Positions 44,176 through 56,619 of a stretch of 64,000 nucleotides of DNA are shown here, piece by piece. The DNA comes from Bubalus kerabau (lineage: Eukaryota > Chordata > Mammalia > Artiodactyla > Bovidae). A program made the position numbers and the translations under genes. Location of the stretch: contig NC_073625.1 in NCBI RefSeq assembly GCF_029407905.1, positions 171,574,240-171,638,239 of the forward strand, given 5' to 3'. Each line of letters begins with the position of its first letter. Position 1 is the first letter of the stretch. A model generated the notes under the pieces. It made no database searches. It was not told the origin of the DNA and worked only from the letters and a program-made list of their open reading frames with translations.

Positions 44176-44995
44176 TCCCTGATAACATTCTTATGAATTC
44201 TTTATGACCACTAGTCAAGGTATTTCAGAGCAGTTTCATACATCACCTAAAAGGTGTATCATAAATTACATTAAGCTGCAATTTCATTTCTCTAACTCTT
44301 AACTGAAAATGGAGACATGTAGACCCAGGGAAACAAGAGCCTAGTCTACAAGAATATGGTGGGCATATGTTGGCTTTGGCTACCCAGCACCCATTCTCAC
44401 TTTCACTGGTAGTAGCATCCTGATGTTACTGAGGGAACTACCCTTTCTCCATCAGATACCATCTTGTTAACCAACGTACCCCATCCTCACCTGCCAAAGA
44501 GAAAAGGGGCATCTGAAGCAAGGTCAACCAGACACTCCTTCCTGGGGGTGTGAACCTTTAGGAGGAAGTTAGAAGGATGTGTAACTGTTGGCACCCAGAC
44601 TTTCCAACAGAAAAACCCTGTTGGGAATCTCTATTCCTGCCATAGATCCCTGGAGCTGCCTTTATGCTTCTCCCCTCCAATAAATTCCCTTCTGATCACA
44701 GTTGCCAGAATTAGTTTTCACTGCTTGCAAACAGAGAAATCTAAATAGTACAAGGGAAGGAATAATCCATGAGGGTATTTCAACAAAAGAAGCTGTGTAA
44801 CTTGGTGACACTTCAGAAGGGAAATGAGGCTCAAGGACAGCACAGCCTCTAGGCTTAGATGCTTGGACTGTCTTATGCCAGGTGCATGGTGATACACAAA
44901 CAAAAGGAATCAAGCTCACAAAGACAGTTTCACAGTGTTCATTATTCTTTTTGAATTCATCTCCTTGTAAGATTCATTATGAACACTTCTGTGTC

Positions 44996-45007
44996 GGGGG
45001 GGGGGGG
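44996..45007 (+). repeat. G homopolymer (12 G)
   Basis: An unbroken run of 12 G between TGTGTC and CTCGCTC. Length errors in sequencing are likely here. Confidence 0.9.
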
Positions 45008-48000
45008 CTCGCTCATTACCACAATTTTCTGCTTTCACTTTCAGTTGTTACTAATTTGATGATGATCATTTGATTTATTTTGATCATCTTTTGCTTCAAG
45101 GGCCACATTTGCAGCCGCCTCGTCTCGGTCTCGGAAATTGCACCTGCAAATGTTCAGTTGTCACATAGAAGAACTTAGTTTTATGAAACAAGTGGCTTTT
45201 AGACATGCAAATGAAGGTTGGCATTTCTATTACCCAGAGGTCTGATACTCTGCTATTGGAAATATACAAGCGCAGTCTGAGAAAAGTTTTATGTAGGAAG
45301 ACTGGGCAGAATGTCAAATGCTAGTGAGAAGTCTTTCTGGAAGATGAGGGTGTGTAGATAGAAATGGAATTTAAGGAGTCTTCACAAGCCACAAGCTGAG
45401 ACAGCAGAGAAGGAAGAGAATGTATGTACAAGGGTCTGCCCTGATTACAAAATCAGCCACTGAGGGGTCTCAGATTTCTAACTCTTCTGCTAATTTGTGG
45501 AAGGATTGGAAGAAGTCACCCTATTAATTGGTATGTCAGTTTTCTTTATTGCTGAGGTAAAAGGATTTTATCATTTTGTAGTGGAAGGACATTGCACACA
45601 TACACACAGAATGTGGCTTTTGAGTAAATACAGGACCCATGGGACCCTCTCTATGAGGTACCTGGTACATATGCATACCTAAATTCTGATCAAGTAGAAT
45701 TTTTCTTGGCCAAGTTTTTAAAAGTCATTAGGTTACTGAGTCATTATTCTAAATTGAATATGGGAAATAATTCAGCAGTATTATTTATAGCATCATCTCT
45801 GGTGGAATTGAATCCTGTCACAGAAGCCACTTTTTCAGTTTATAAAGATAACCAAAAAGCACAGCTGGACAGGTTGTTTGAAAATTCATTTTTATAATCT
45901 GTTTCCCAGCTGAGACTTTGGGGGTCAGGTTTTTGCCAGAAGCAAACTTTCAGGGACTGTCATTAAACACTGGAAGAGTAAGATTTCTAATGGCAACATT
46001 GACACTGCGTCTAATGATTTCTCTGCTTCCAGGCACTGTTGTAATAAAGGCAGCTTCCATTTTTAGGTTCCTGGGGCACATTTTATGTCTGCTGGAAGTG
46101 AAGAGGGAGGAGGGAGGCGGTTGGCATTCCTCAGTTTCTCGTACAGAAAGTTAAACAGTATAACCCATTATTTACTCGGTTTAGGATGGTTTCCACCTAA
46201 GAAAATAAACATGTAAAAATCCGAAAGAAAGAAAAAACAGCCCTGATTACTAACCAATGCTATTGGGCTTTATAGTCTTGTTCTAGAGAGTAAAAGACTG
46301 AAAAAATTTTTTGAACATAGAAGGGTAAAAACAAGTGACACCCTGGCCCATTCACTAAGGAATTGACCAAGATGTCTGAGAGAGAGCACTCAGCACACAC
46401 AAGCATCAGGACAACAGAAAAAGTTCATTCATTCCAATCCCATCACCGAGGTTTGTTCTCCCGTTGGTTTCAAATGACAAGGGCCTAATTACATTGTCGT
46501 GATAAGGAAAAGCTGACACTTGAAAGCTCAGGTCCTGCTTATCTGTCAGGTCAGCTCTTGAAAAGCTTTTGGAGAGAAAGTAGTCAGGAAAAGCGGAACC
46601 TGGGAAAGTCTGTCTTTCTTTCTTCTTTTTTTTTTTTTTTAATAGACGAGGGAAGATTTCCAAATGAAATGACTATTACTGGGCATGTTGCAACTTTACT
46701 TGGTCTGAGTAAGTAAGCTGGCTTATTACTTCTCATCTCCATCATCTCTCAGTTTGGCAAAAGCTTGTCTGAAATCTTAAGAAGGCTTCTGGTTCAGAGG
46801 TGAATGTGTTCCATTTGTCCTGCCACTGAACGCATTGCATGACTGGATGGGAAATACATTTCTAGATCTCAGTAAGTAAATCCCCGGGAGAGGACTTAGT
46901 TTGCCTTGTTTCTCAAATCAAGTCTGGCCAGTTTTAGCTTCTAAATACATGTCATTGGCTGACACCTCAGCTTCAAACTGTTCTTGCTTTCATATTGACA
47001 GGACCATATGAGTCCAACTTATTAGCCAACAATTCAACAATAAATGAGGTGCATTGAGTGTTTTCCAAGCCAAAAAATAAAGCCAGAGGCTCAAACTATT
47101 TATTAGGCATTCAAGCTGCAGCAATAGACACCCAAAATTCTCAAGGGGGTTTGTTAACCAGCTCGCTGAACTGAGAGTGAACACTCAGTGACACCATCTC
47201 AATAAACACAGGTGTAAAGTATATCTCCTTGCATAAGAACTCATTAACTCACACCTGCACTTTCTTGAACCAAATAGCTCCTGGTTTCAGTATGCAAACG
47301 ACCTTGCACATGTAACTTGAATAGTGAACAAATTTACCTCTGTTTTCTTCACTGTAAATATTTTCCGTCATTATTTAACATCTCCTCATGGTGCCAGCAG
47401 GCACAGGGAAAAAAGAAACCTCATTCTCTTTTGCCCATGTTCTGCCCAAGCATGTAGAAATTTGTCCGAAGATAGATGGCACAAATAATTAACATACAGG
47501 TGGAGGAGAAAGAGGAGTCGAGGATACTGGGAATTATATCAAATGGATCAATGGCTCATTTCAGCAAAATGGGGTATATAAGTGAATGAATACATGTTGT
47601 AGAGGGAGACAGAAAAATTAGTTCATTCAAAAATCTGGACTCTATGCAAGTGTGGAACCTCCACACATAAAGGCCATTGAATGTAGACACCTGGAACGAG
47701 GCTACTTACTGGAGCCTTAGGTGGCACTGGTATGTCCATTTATTAGCTGACTCCAAGGAAATGAAAACTGAAAAGCAGTAAGCCTGACAACACCAGCATT
47801 AAGGTGGGAAGTCAGGGATCCAAGTAAAAGGGGGTTTTTCTTCACTCTGGACCTCGAATTAATTTGCCTAAGTACTCACTACTACATTGTTGAAGGAATT
47901 TTTGTTTGTTTTAAATGGAAATTTATAAACCTTGCAGCATGGACGGAAAGTAATCTTGAATGCATTGGAGGATCTAGAAATAAGAACATAATTTATGCTG

Positions 48001-48895
48001 TTTTCTATATTGATATTCTCATATCCCATAGACTCATGTTTCATCAACTGTAGCATTGTGCAATGTGGCAAATTAGACTCTAAGTGTACTCTTGGCAAAC
48101 TTGGAATCCTTCATATTCCCTAAAGGGGATTTCCATCTTGTTAAATCTTTGACTTTTCAATTCTAAGTTCATGTTCAGCAGTGGTGTAGGAAAACTGTCA
48201 GAAATGTCTCTTTTTACTAGATCAAAAATAAATAAAAGTGTGGCATGGAAAAATAGCCCATCAACCTTAAAACTCCTCAGAGTGCCATCTGAGAGCAAGT
48301 CAGAGTTTTTTCTTTCTCACTTGTTCTCTTTCTGTGTTCTGATGATATAATCAATATTTCCTATCCAAAAACGCAATATTCTCCAGTCTTAGAAACCCCC
48401 TCAAGTCTTCATTTAATGTCAAAGAAAATCATGCTCCATGTGACAAATGTTTATTTTTCAGCTTCTGTATCTGAAGGCTTCGTCAACTTTTAATGAGAAA
48501 AGAACTACTGAATAATGTTATCAGCAGCAGAGACTATATATAGGTGCCAATAGTCTTGAATAAGAAGATTTAAATATTAGAAGAAAATAGACTCTGCCAC
48601 TAATAAATCCAGATAAATGTCTATTTGTATGTGAGGATCAAAAATAATTTCTCCTGCTTTCTCTTTTTAGAGCAGATAAATATTTCTTGAAATAGAGATT
48701 TATTCCTTTGACAGACCTGCCTTTGAGTGTCTGATGTCTGCTGGGTACTGTTATAGGGTTGGGGGCAATACAAAGAGGGACATGATAGACCCAGCCTTTG
48801 AGAAGGTCCAGGTCAAGAAGGGACACTAGTAATTTAGTTGTCAGGAAGCCCATTGGAAGCTGTGGTGGCCCCATGTAATTGTTCAGTTCCATATA

Positions 48896-49362
48896 CAGTA
48901 AGTCCCCTACATACAGACCTTTAAGTTTCAAGCTTTCAAAGATGCAACGTGTTCAGATGTCCAGTCATGTAAGTTAGTTCAGGTACCTGGCACGCATTGT
49001 CACATGTATGCACCCTTGTGCTTTTGTGTACTTTACTGTCGAGTATTATACAGGGTACAGTAGTACCATATCTTTATTTCAAGCCCACGATGTCCAGAAG
49101 CAAGTATAAAAACGCAATGATGTAGCTGGTACTACTGTGCTTTTCAGGGTACTGTGCTGTAAGATTAAAAATGTTTGCTTTATTTTTTGTGTTTGCTTAT
49201 GTATTATTTGTGTGGAAAGTATTAGAAACTTATTACAGTACAATACTATATAGCCAGTTGTATTAGTTGGGTACCTAGGCTAACTTCGTTGGACTTAGGA
49301 ACAAACTGGACTTATGAAAGCACTCTCATGAGTGGACTGATTTGTGTTTGGGGGAATTTCAG
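48896..49362. mobile_element. TA-flanked MITE-like DNA transposon, likely Tigger/pogo-type
   Basis: A 467-base segment starting CAGTAAGTCCCCTACATAC and ending GGGGGAATTTCAG, with TA on both sides (48894-48895 and 49363-49364). The ends form diverged inverted repeats (CAGTAAGTCCCC against CTGAAATTCCCC). The internal part GTATTAGTTGGGTACCTAGG and the GTAAGTCC/GGACTTA words fit a known mammalian pogo-like family, but I cannot name the subfamily. It has no transposase frame, so it is non-autonomous. Confidence 0.65.
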
Positions 49363-49470
49363 TATGCAGTCCTTGAAGCAAATGTAAAAACAGTAATTCA
49401 GGTCATAGATATTTAAGATGGGAAAGTGCTTAGGGATCATCTAGAGCAGTATTTACCAGAATTTCTTGAT

Positions 49471-49550
49471 CCTACCCACTCCAGTGTTCTGGCCTGGAGA
49501 ATTCCATGGTCACAAAGAGTTGGACACAAATGAGCAACTTTCACTTTCAT
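49471..49550 (+). mobile_element. Bov-tA fragment, internally deleted
   Basis: CCACTCCAGTGTTCTGGCCT, GAGAATTCCATGGTCACAAA, GAGTTGGACACAAATGAGC. The middle 'GGAGCCTGG...CAGTCCATGGGG' part is missing. Confidence 0.75.
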
Positions 49551-49657
49551 ATACTTTCTTGATCCTTATTGGAAAAAAAAATAGTTTATCATGCACTTAT
49601 CTGCACACAGCATATTTTTGTCCACAAGGGTACTTATATAGTTTAAAATATACAGAC

Positions 49658-49788
49658 GTGGGAAGTGGGTTCAGGATGGGGAACACATGTACACCCATGG
49701 CTGATTCATGTCAATGTATGGCAAAAACCACTACAATATTATAAAGTAATTAGCCTCTAATTAAAATAAATTAATTAAATTTTAAAAA
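49658..49788 (+). mobile_element. Ruminant L1 (L1-BT type) 3' end, short copy
   Basis: GTGGGAAGTGGGTTCAGGAT, GGGGAACACATGTACACCCA, CAATATTATAAAGTAATTAG, then an A-rich tail with AATAAATTAATTAAA. A severely 5'-truncated copy. Confidence 0.7.
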
Positions 49789-50901
49789 TACTGCACACAG
49801 ACGTTCTAATTAGTAATTATGAAGTTATATTTTCTCCCAACCTTCTGTGGGTTTCTTGTATACCCAAATTTAAAGAACACTTATGCAGACCATCTTTTTT
49901 TAATTCACTGAAAACAATGGACTAGGCAATGAATTTGAATTGCTCTAGTCATTCAGCTAGTTAGGTATCTGGACTATGCCAAGTAGATCCCAGGTCTCCT
50001 GGCACCGATTGTAGTACATTTTCTCATAAATAATTTGCAACGACACAATGAACCTTCATATCATGTAAACATATGTTTGTACATACGTGTGTGTGTGTAT
50101 GTATATAACACTAATGCTCCCTGAGAGGGTCCAAAAGAGGGAATCACAGAGAACAGTGTAAATGGTGTTCTGTTAACCAAAAGGAATTAATTGTCCTCTC
50201 AAAACTGATCTCTCTAGAAAGAACTTACTTGCCAGCAGAATCATCATTCTTCCCAAAGAATTATGGACCTCCCCCTGCTGTTTCCTAAACTTCTTTGCTA
50301 GCCAGTAATTTGAATTTAACTGTGTACCTCTTTGTGGTTTCTCAAACAGCTCTTTTAGTTAGTGTCATAAAGTATTGGTTCTAGTCCTTGCTCAAAATTG
50401 CAGAAATGAGTCCTTGCAGACAGCTCTTCAGGGAGCTTGCCCACCACTGAAAGCTCACGGTGCAAACTGAAAGGCAATTTTGAGCACACGCATGAGTCAG
50501 AAACTCTTATCATTATTTTCTCCAAGTCATTTCTTGATTTCTTTCAGAGCTCCTTATTTATTTCAGTTCTCAGATACTTTTGAGCATGCTGCACTCCCCA
50601 TGGACCTGGATGTATGTACTTAGTTCTGTTTGTCATTGCCACGGGATCCCATAAATACAAGTGGAAACCAAGACTTCAGACATGCAACCCAGCAGTTGCA
50701 TTAAGGACCGCTTGTTTTTCAGAAAAGATGGAAACAGAATGATCAGATTTTACGTCTGCTGGGAAAGAAAATGAAGTAATGTTTTGCCAACAGAAGATTG
50801 TCATACTTGATGCTTCATAATTCTATTTTGTGACTACTAGCGGTAATAAAACATAGAAGAGAAATGCTTTCATACTCGTGATAATTAGCTTGACCATTTT
50901 T

Positions 50902-51105
50902 AAAAAGTATTTATTTATTTGGCTGTGTCAGGTCTTAGTTTTGGCATGGGGATCCTCTGTTGTGGCACGTGGACTTTAGTTGTGCACGGGCCTCGCTTTT
51001 CCTCAGCATGTGGGATCCTAGTTCGTTGACCAGGGATTGTACTCATGTCCCCTGTACTGCAAGGCAAATTCTTAACCACTGGACCGACCACCAGGGAAGT
51101 CCCTA
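50902..51105 (-). mobile_element. CHR-2-type SINE with target-site duplication
   Basis: TATTTATTTATTTGGCTGTG ... CAGCATGTGGGATCCTAGTT ... CCAGGGAAGTCCC, antisense. CTTGACCATTTT flanks it at 50889-50900 and 51107-51118. Confidence 0.9.
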
Positions 51106-51609
51106 CCTTGACCATTTTAAACATAGAACATATTAATTGTTTCTTTTAAATTTTGTATTTAGAAAAACTGATGAATTAATTCAATGTGTATTTATTGCCT
51201 AACCTATAAACAGATTCAAACCCAAAGTGTGCAAGTAAGCTGCCTGTTCATGTATAGTCCACACAGTCTCTTGGCTGTCTCCCCTCACTCACATTGAATT
51301 CCCTACCACTGATTCTACACCCTCCCAAATGTTCTTTTTCAAGACCTAAATGCCTCTCCATCCTTTAGGAAAACTTTCTTCATCTCTCTTCTACCTTCCC
51401 CAGCCCAAAAGAAGTCACTGCCTCCCAGAATTCCTATTTTATTATCACTTACTGCATTCTACCTGCTATTAGACGTTTCTGTGTACATGTTGTTTCTGCT
51501 AGGAGACATAAAGGTAGTTGAGGTCTAGGATTGGGTTCATTCATTTTGGCATTTCCCAGCAGATGGATAGCATTTGAATGGATGGATAGCAAGTACCCAA
51601 GCTAACTCA

Positions 51610-51787
51610 TGGGCTTCCCTGGTATCTCAGTGGTAAAGAATCTGCCCTCCAGTGTACATGATGCAGGTTCCATCCCTGGGTCAGGAAGATCCCTGGAGAA
51701 GGAAACGGCTGCCCACTCCAGTATTCTTGCCTGGGAAATGCCATGGACATGGGATTGCAAGAGTCAGATACGACTTAGCAAGTAAAC
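51610..51787 (+). mobile_element. Bov-tA SINE
   Basis: GGGCTTCCCTGGTATCTCAG to GATACGACTTAGCAAGTAAAC, with a deletion in the 'GAGGAGCCTGGTGGGCTACAGTCC' part. Confidence 0.88.
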
Positions 51788-51859
51788 AATGACAAGTTAA
51801 CTTGCAAAAATCCAGTACCTTAACTGTAGTGCTACTGAGAATTGTCTAAGTTTGGGTTA

Positions 51860-53480
51860 CAAGACTAGAGATCTCTTCAAGAAAATTAGAGATACCAAGG
51901 GAACGTTTCATGCAAAGATGGGCTCGATAAAGGACAGAAATGGTATGGACCTAACAGAAGCAGAAGATACTAAGAAAAGGTGGCAAGAATACACAGAACT
52001 GTACAAAAAAGATCTTCACGACCCAGATAATCACAATGGTGTGATCACTCACCTAGAGCCGGACATTCTGGAATGCTAAGTCAAGTGGGTCTTAGGAAGC
52101 ATCATTACGAACAAAGCTAGTGGAGGTGATGGAATTCCAGTTGAGCTATTTCAAATCCTGAAAGATGATGCTATGAAAGTGCTGCACTCAATATGCCAGC
52201 AAATTTGGAAAATTCAGCAGTGGCCACAGGACTGGAAAAGGTCAGTTTTCATTCCAATCCCAAAGAAAGGTAATGCCAAAGAATGCTCCAGCTACTGCAA
52301 AATTGCAGTCATCTCACATGCTAGTAAAGTAATGCTCAAAATTCTCCAAGCCAGGCTTCAACAGTACATGAACTGGTTCCAGAAAGACAATCTATTTCTG
52401 CTTTATTGACTATGTCAAAGTCTCTGATTGTGTGGATCACCACAAACTGGAAAATTCTTCAAGAGATGAGAATACCAGACCACCTGACCTGCCTCCTGAG
52501 AAATCTGTATGCAGATCAAGAAGCAACAGTTAGTACTAGACATGGAACAACAGACTGGTTCCAAATAGGGGATGGAGTACATCGAGGCTATATATTGCCA
52601 TCCTGCTTATTTAACTTATATGCAGAGTACATCATGAGAAACATTGGGCTGGATGAAACACAAGCTGGAATAAAGATTGCTGGGAGAAATATCTATAACC
52701 TCAGATATGTAGATGACACCAACCTTATAGCAGAAAGCCAAGAAGAACTGTAGAGCCTTTTGATGAAAGTGAAAGAGGAGAGCGAAAAAGTTAAAGCTCA
52801 ACATTCAGAAAACTAAGATCATGGCATCTGGTCCCATCACTTCATGGGAAATAGATGGGGAAACAGTGGAAACAGTGACAGACTTTATTCTTTTGGGCTC
52901 CGAAATCACTACAGATAGTGACTGCAACCATGAAATTAAAAGACGCTTACTCCTTGGAAGGAAAGTTATGACCCACCTAGACAGCATATTAAAGAGCAGA
53001 GACATTACTTTGCCAACCAAGGTCCATCTAGTCAAAGCTGTGGTTTTTCCAATAGTCATGTATGGATGTAAGAGTTGGACTTTAAAGAAAGCTTAGTGCT
53101 GAAGAAGTGATGCTCTTCTCCAACTGTGGTGTTGGAGAAGACTCTTGAGAGTCCCTTGGACTGCAAGGAGATCCAACCAGTCCATGCTAAAGGAAATCAG
53201 TCCTGAATATTCATTGGAAGGACTGATGCTGAAGCTAAAACTCCAATACTTTGGCCACCTGATGCGAAGAACTAACTCATTTGAAAAGACCCTGATGCTG
53301 AGAAAGATTGAAGGCAGGAGGAGAAGGGGACAACAGAGGATGAGATGGATGGATGGCATCACCAACTCGATGGACATGAGTTTGAGTAAACTCCGGGAGT
53401 TGGTGATGGACAGGCAGGCCTGGCGTGCTGCAGTCCATGGGGTTGCAGAGTCGGATGAGTGAGTGACTGAACTGACTGGG
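51860..53480 (+). mobile_element. BovB LINE, 5'-truncated, defective
   Basis: About 1.6 kb of sense BovB, from the linker after the endonuclease (GACTAGAGATCTCTTCAAG) to the 3' end GAGTGACTGAACTGACTGG. The ORF2 frame is broken. A deletion near 52375 removes the segment that reads VQAGFRKG in intact copies, and the catalytic motif is YVDD (52706-52717) rather than the YADD seen at 15338. TAG at 52752 and later frameshifts also disable it. Confidence 0.92.
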
Positions 53481-54385
53481 TTACTCGGAGTGAGGAGTAC
53501 ATTTCTACCTGCTTCTTGATGCAGGAGATAATGTGGGAGAGAAGGCAACAGATAATGATTAAAGACATAAAATGTGTGAGATGTACTAGATGCTTTCTGT
53601 TTCTTCCCCTAGCCACTGGCTGAATAGGAAATATTGTGGTTATACCTGGAATGTGTTTTTCTCAGTTATTTCTCCTCTTCGTGTCGTCTTCCTTTCACCT
53701 ACTTCTAGTAATTAGAGCAAAACCTTAGGATTATGTATTGGTATTTAGGTTACAAATCATTTTAAAATTCATCATATCACTTTATACTCAGAAGAGACCT
53801 GTGAGACAGGTGGACAGGTATTATCCAAATGTGAAAATTGTCTTGGATGCCTGAAGCCCTTGGCCAACATCACCTGCTGTATATGGGTCTGGTCAGAGAA
53901 CAGCATCCTGGAGCAGATGGACACGTGAGGGTCTGAGAGGCATGGGCCACACTGTCACTTTATAACTCTTCATTTTACTAACCAAATCTACTATTTTTAG
54001 AATGTTCTCTTTGGCTATATTTTTTTCATTTTTGTTTATTTAGTTTTTAATTCTACTGTTTTGGGGTCTGTTTTTATGTCTTTTGTCTAGATTCTTGAGG
54101 TAAATAGTCCATTTTTTTTTTCAAATTTTTTTTTTTCTAAATAGGATACATATAAGACTATAACGTTTCCTCTGAATAACCCTTTGGTTTTATCCCATTG
54201 ATTCTGGGGGGAAAAAAATGTTTACCTTACACTTATTTGTACATAAGCTAAAAATTCAACTTTGACTTCATCCGCAAATCCAATTTTGTTTAAGAATACA
54301 ATTAAAAATCCCTGATGGATACATTTATGCAACTATGCTATTTGTTAATTTCCAGTTTTATAACATTGTGGTCAATGGATATGCT

Positions 54386-54412
54386 TTGTTCGTTTGTTTG
54401 TTTGTTTGTTTT
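54386..54412. repeat. (GTTT)n microsatellite
   Basis: About five GTTT units followed by a T run. Confidence 0.9.
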
Positions 54413-55429
54413 TTGGAGTGGTAAAGAATTTATTGAGCTATTTGATAGTAAAATATACATCAGTTTTATTCCATGTGAGTAATTTATTTTACATCCCAGT
54501 ATTGCTGAGAAATTATGATTTCTTAAATGTTCTTAATGGACAATTGTTCCATGAAGCTAAAATTACTTCATAGAATCCTGTTAATACTATTAATATAAAG
54601 TTACAGAAAGAAAAATGGGGAATAAGATGCAAAAATATAATTTAAAAACATGTTTTTATAGCTAGCAAAAGTAATTTACAAACTTTGTAAATGAAAAATG
54701 AAAAAAAGGCAATTAAAAAACGTATTTCTTCTTTGGAGCAACCTTTTAATTGTTCCAAGGTGCTAAAAGAGCAATATTAGGCACAAGTCTCTCTTTTAAG
54801 GACCATACACATTCAAGGCCAAAGCATAGCAAAGGAGAGTTGACGCTAATACCAAAGTGTTGATCAGCAGAGATTTGTCTCAAAGTGGGATGATAGAAGA
54901 CCAGTAGCATGGACATCCCATTTATACAATGAATGGTCATATAAATGCAGAATCTTGGGCTTCGAGATTCTGAATCTTCACTCCAAACCTAGGGAAGTAG
55001 AATCTGTATTTAACAAGGTTCCCAGATAGTCTGAATGTTCATTAATAGTCCAGTGGCATTAGGGTAAAGTTCTGAAACTTCTCTTGCCCAATGCGGACTC
55101 TTGGACCACAGTTGACCCCACAGCCAGGTGGGGTCAAGTGCTTCTGATGTGCCGGGTGGCGAGCAGGATAAGCTGTGAATTAAGCTTATCTGGGAGTGAC
55201 AAGCAACACAGAGGGGTGAGGAACAGAGGTAAGAGGGAAGAAAGCAAGCGGGTTCCTCTAAAGTGAGCTGTGTATGTCACTTCCACACAGCCACTGGGGT
55301 TCACCCTTTTCAGAGCTCTCTGACCTGAGAGTTTGTGTTCTAGAGATTTAGAAACATTTTTGACACAGAGGAGACATCCTGAGTTCATCTTTAAACTTCA
55401 TAGCTTACTTGAAAAAATTTAGGTTTTTT

Positions 55430-55455
55430 CATACCTTCAAAAAATTGAAGGTATG
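55430..55455. repeat. Perfect 11-base inverted repeat with 4-base loop
   Basis: CATACCTTCAA at 55430-55440, loop AAAA, then TTGAAGGTATG at 55445-55455. A perfect stem in AT-rich DNA, outside any recognised repeat. Confidence 0.95.
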
Positions 55456-56619
55456 CTAGTGATATGTTTTAAATTTTTATTTTAGAGTAGCTGTCTGTCC
55501 AAATTTGAAAGAATATTTGAAAGTCTCTAAGTTTATCTTGTCTTTACTTTTTGAGAAAGTCAGGCTGCCTGTATTCAAAGTATCTAAATATTTCCTTTAG
55601 AACCAGTATTATTGTCTTGACCTGAACTTAAAAACAAACAAAAAAATTAATTGAGGTATTAATCCTACTGAATTAATAAAATAGTATATAAGAAAATGAC
55701 AGATCCACAGAACTGTAGGATATCCAAATTTCTACAACACTTTATATAAAAAATTCTATAACAGCTCTGGCAGATGATCATTCAGCTCATACATTTCAAA
55801 TGATAGGGAACTTGTCACACTTCAAGGCAGTCACTCCATGGTAGGACAGTTCTCATATTTTGAAAAATCATGTGATGGAGAATCAGAAAACATATGTCCA
55901 AGTTAACTTACTCCTATCCCCAAACCACTTGCTGCAATCTAGTGGCTCAAGCTAGAAAAAAAAAATTCCAATCACAGGTCAGATTGAAATAAGCCTGAGC
56001 CCAGTCCCCAGGGATTTGGCACAGAATCTCATTTGCGGCTGGCATCTCCCATTGTCCCAGTTATAATAAAGAGAATAGAGGTTGAATCTTATTTTCAGAT
56101 GACACACCTTCAGAGAACCATCAAAGTTTAGAATAGAAGGAACCCACAAGAGAGTCCTGGTTGGGGTTCAGTCAGGAAAAGAGGAATCAGCTGGCTATTA
56201 ACAGAGTTTAATGCAGGAAATTGGATACACAGAAGATAGAGAGCTGCAAAAGTGAAAAGGGGATCACTGAAGCAATGCACAGGTAGTCATTGCAGGAAGC
56301 AAGTATGATGCCTCAGACAGGAGGAGCAAAGGGAAGAGAATCTAGAAACTCCTAAGAAAGTGTCATGGAGTTGGGACCCAGCCCTCAGAGGACACTATCT
56401 GGCTGTTGCTCCTCCTTCCTCTCGGCTAGGGGCGAGTCCCAGGAGGCTGGTCTGGAAGTGAAGGGAACAGAAAAAATGAGAATATCCAGCCAGCTCAGAT
56501 ATATAATCTTCATCATCAAATCTCTATTTCCCTGGGGCATCAGAAATTATATTTTTAGATTGCTTAAGATTACCTTAAAATATTCACAGATGGTCTAAAT
56601 ACAGGCAGAAAAGTACAGG

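Noticed and set aside
44400..44760. Possible LTR-like or old repeat with AATAAA (near 44680)
   Set aside because: It has the feel of an ancient mammalian repeat end, but I could not place paired ends or a family name, so no feature was called.
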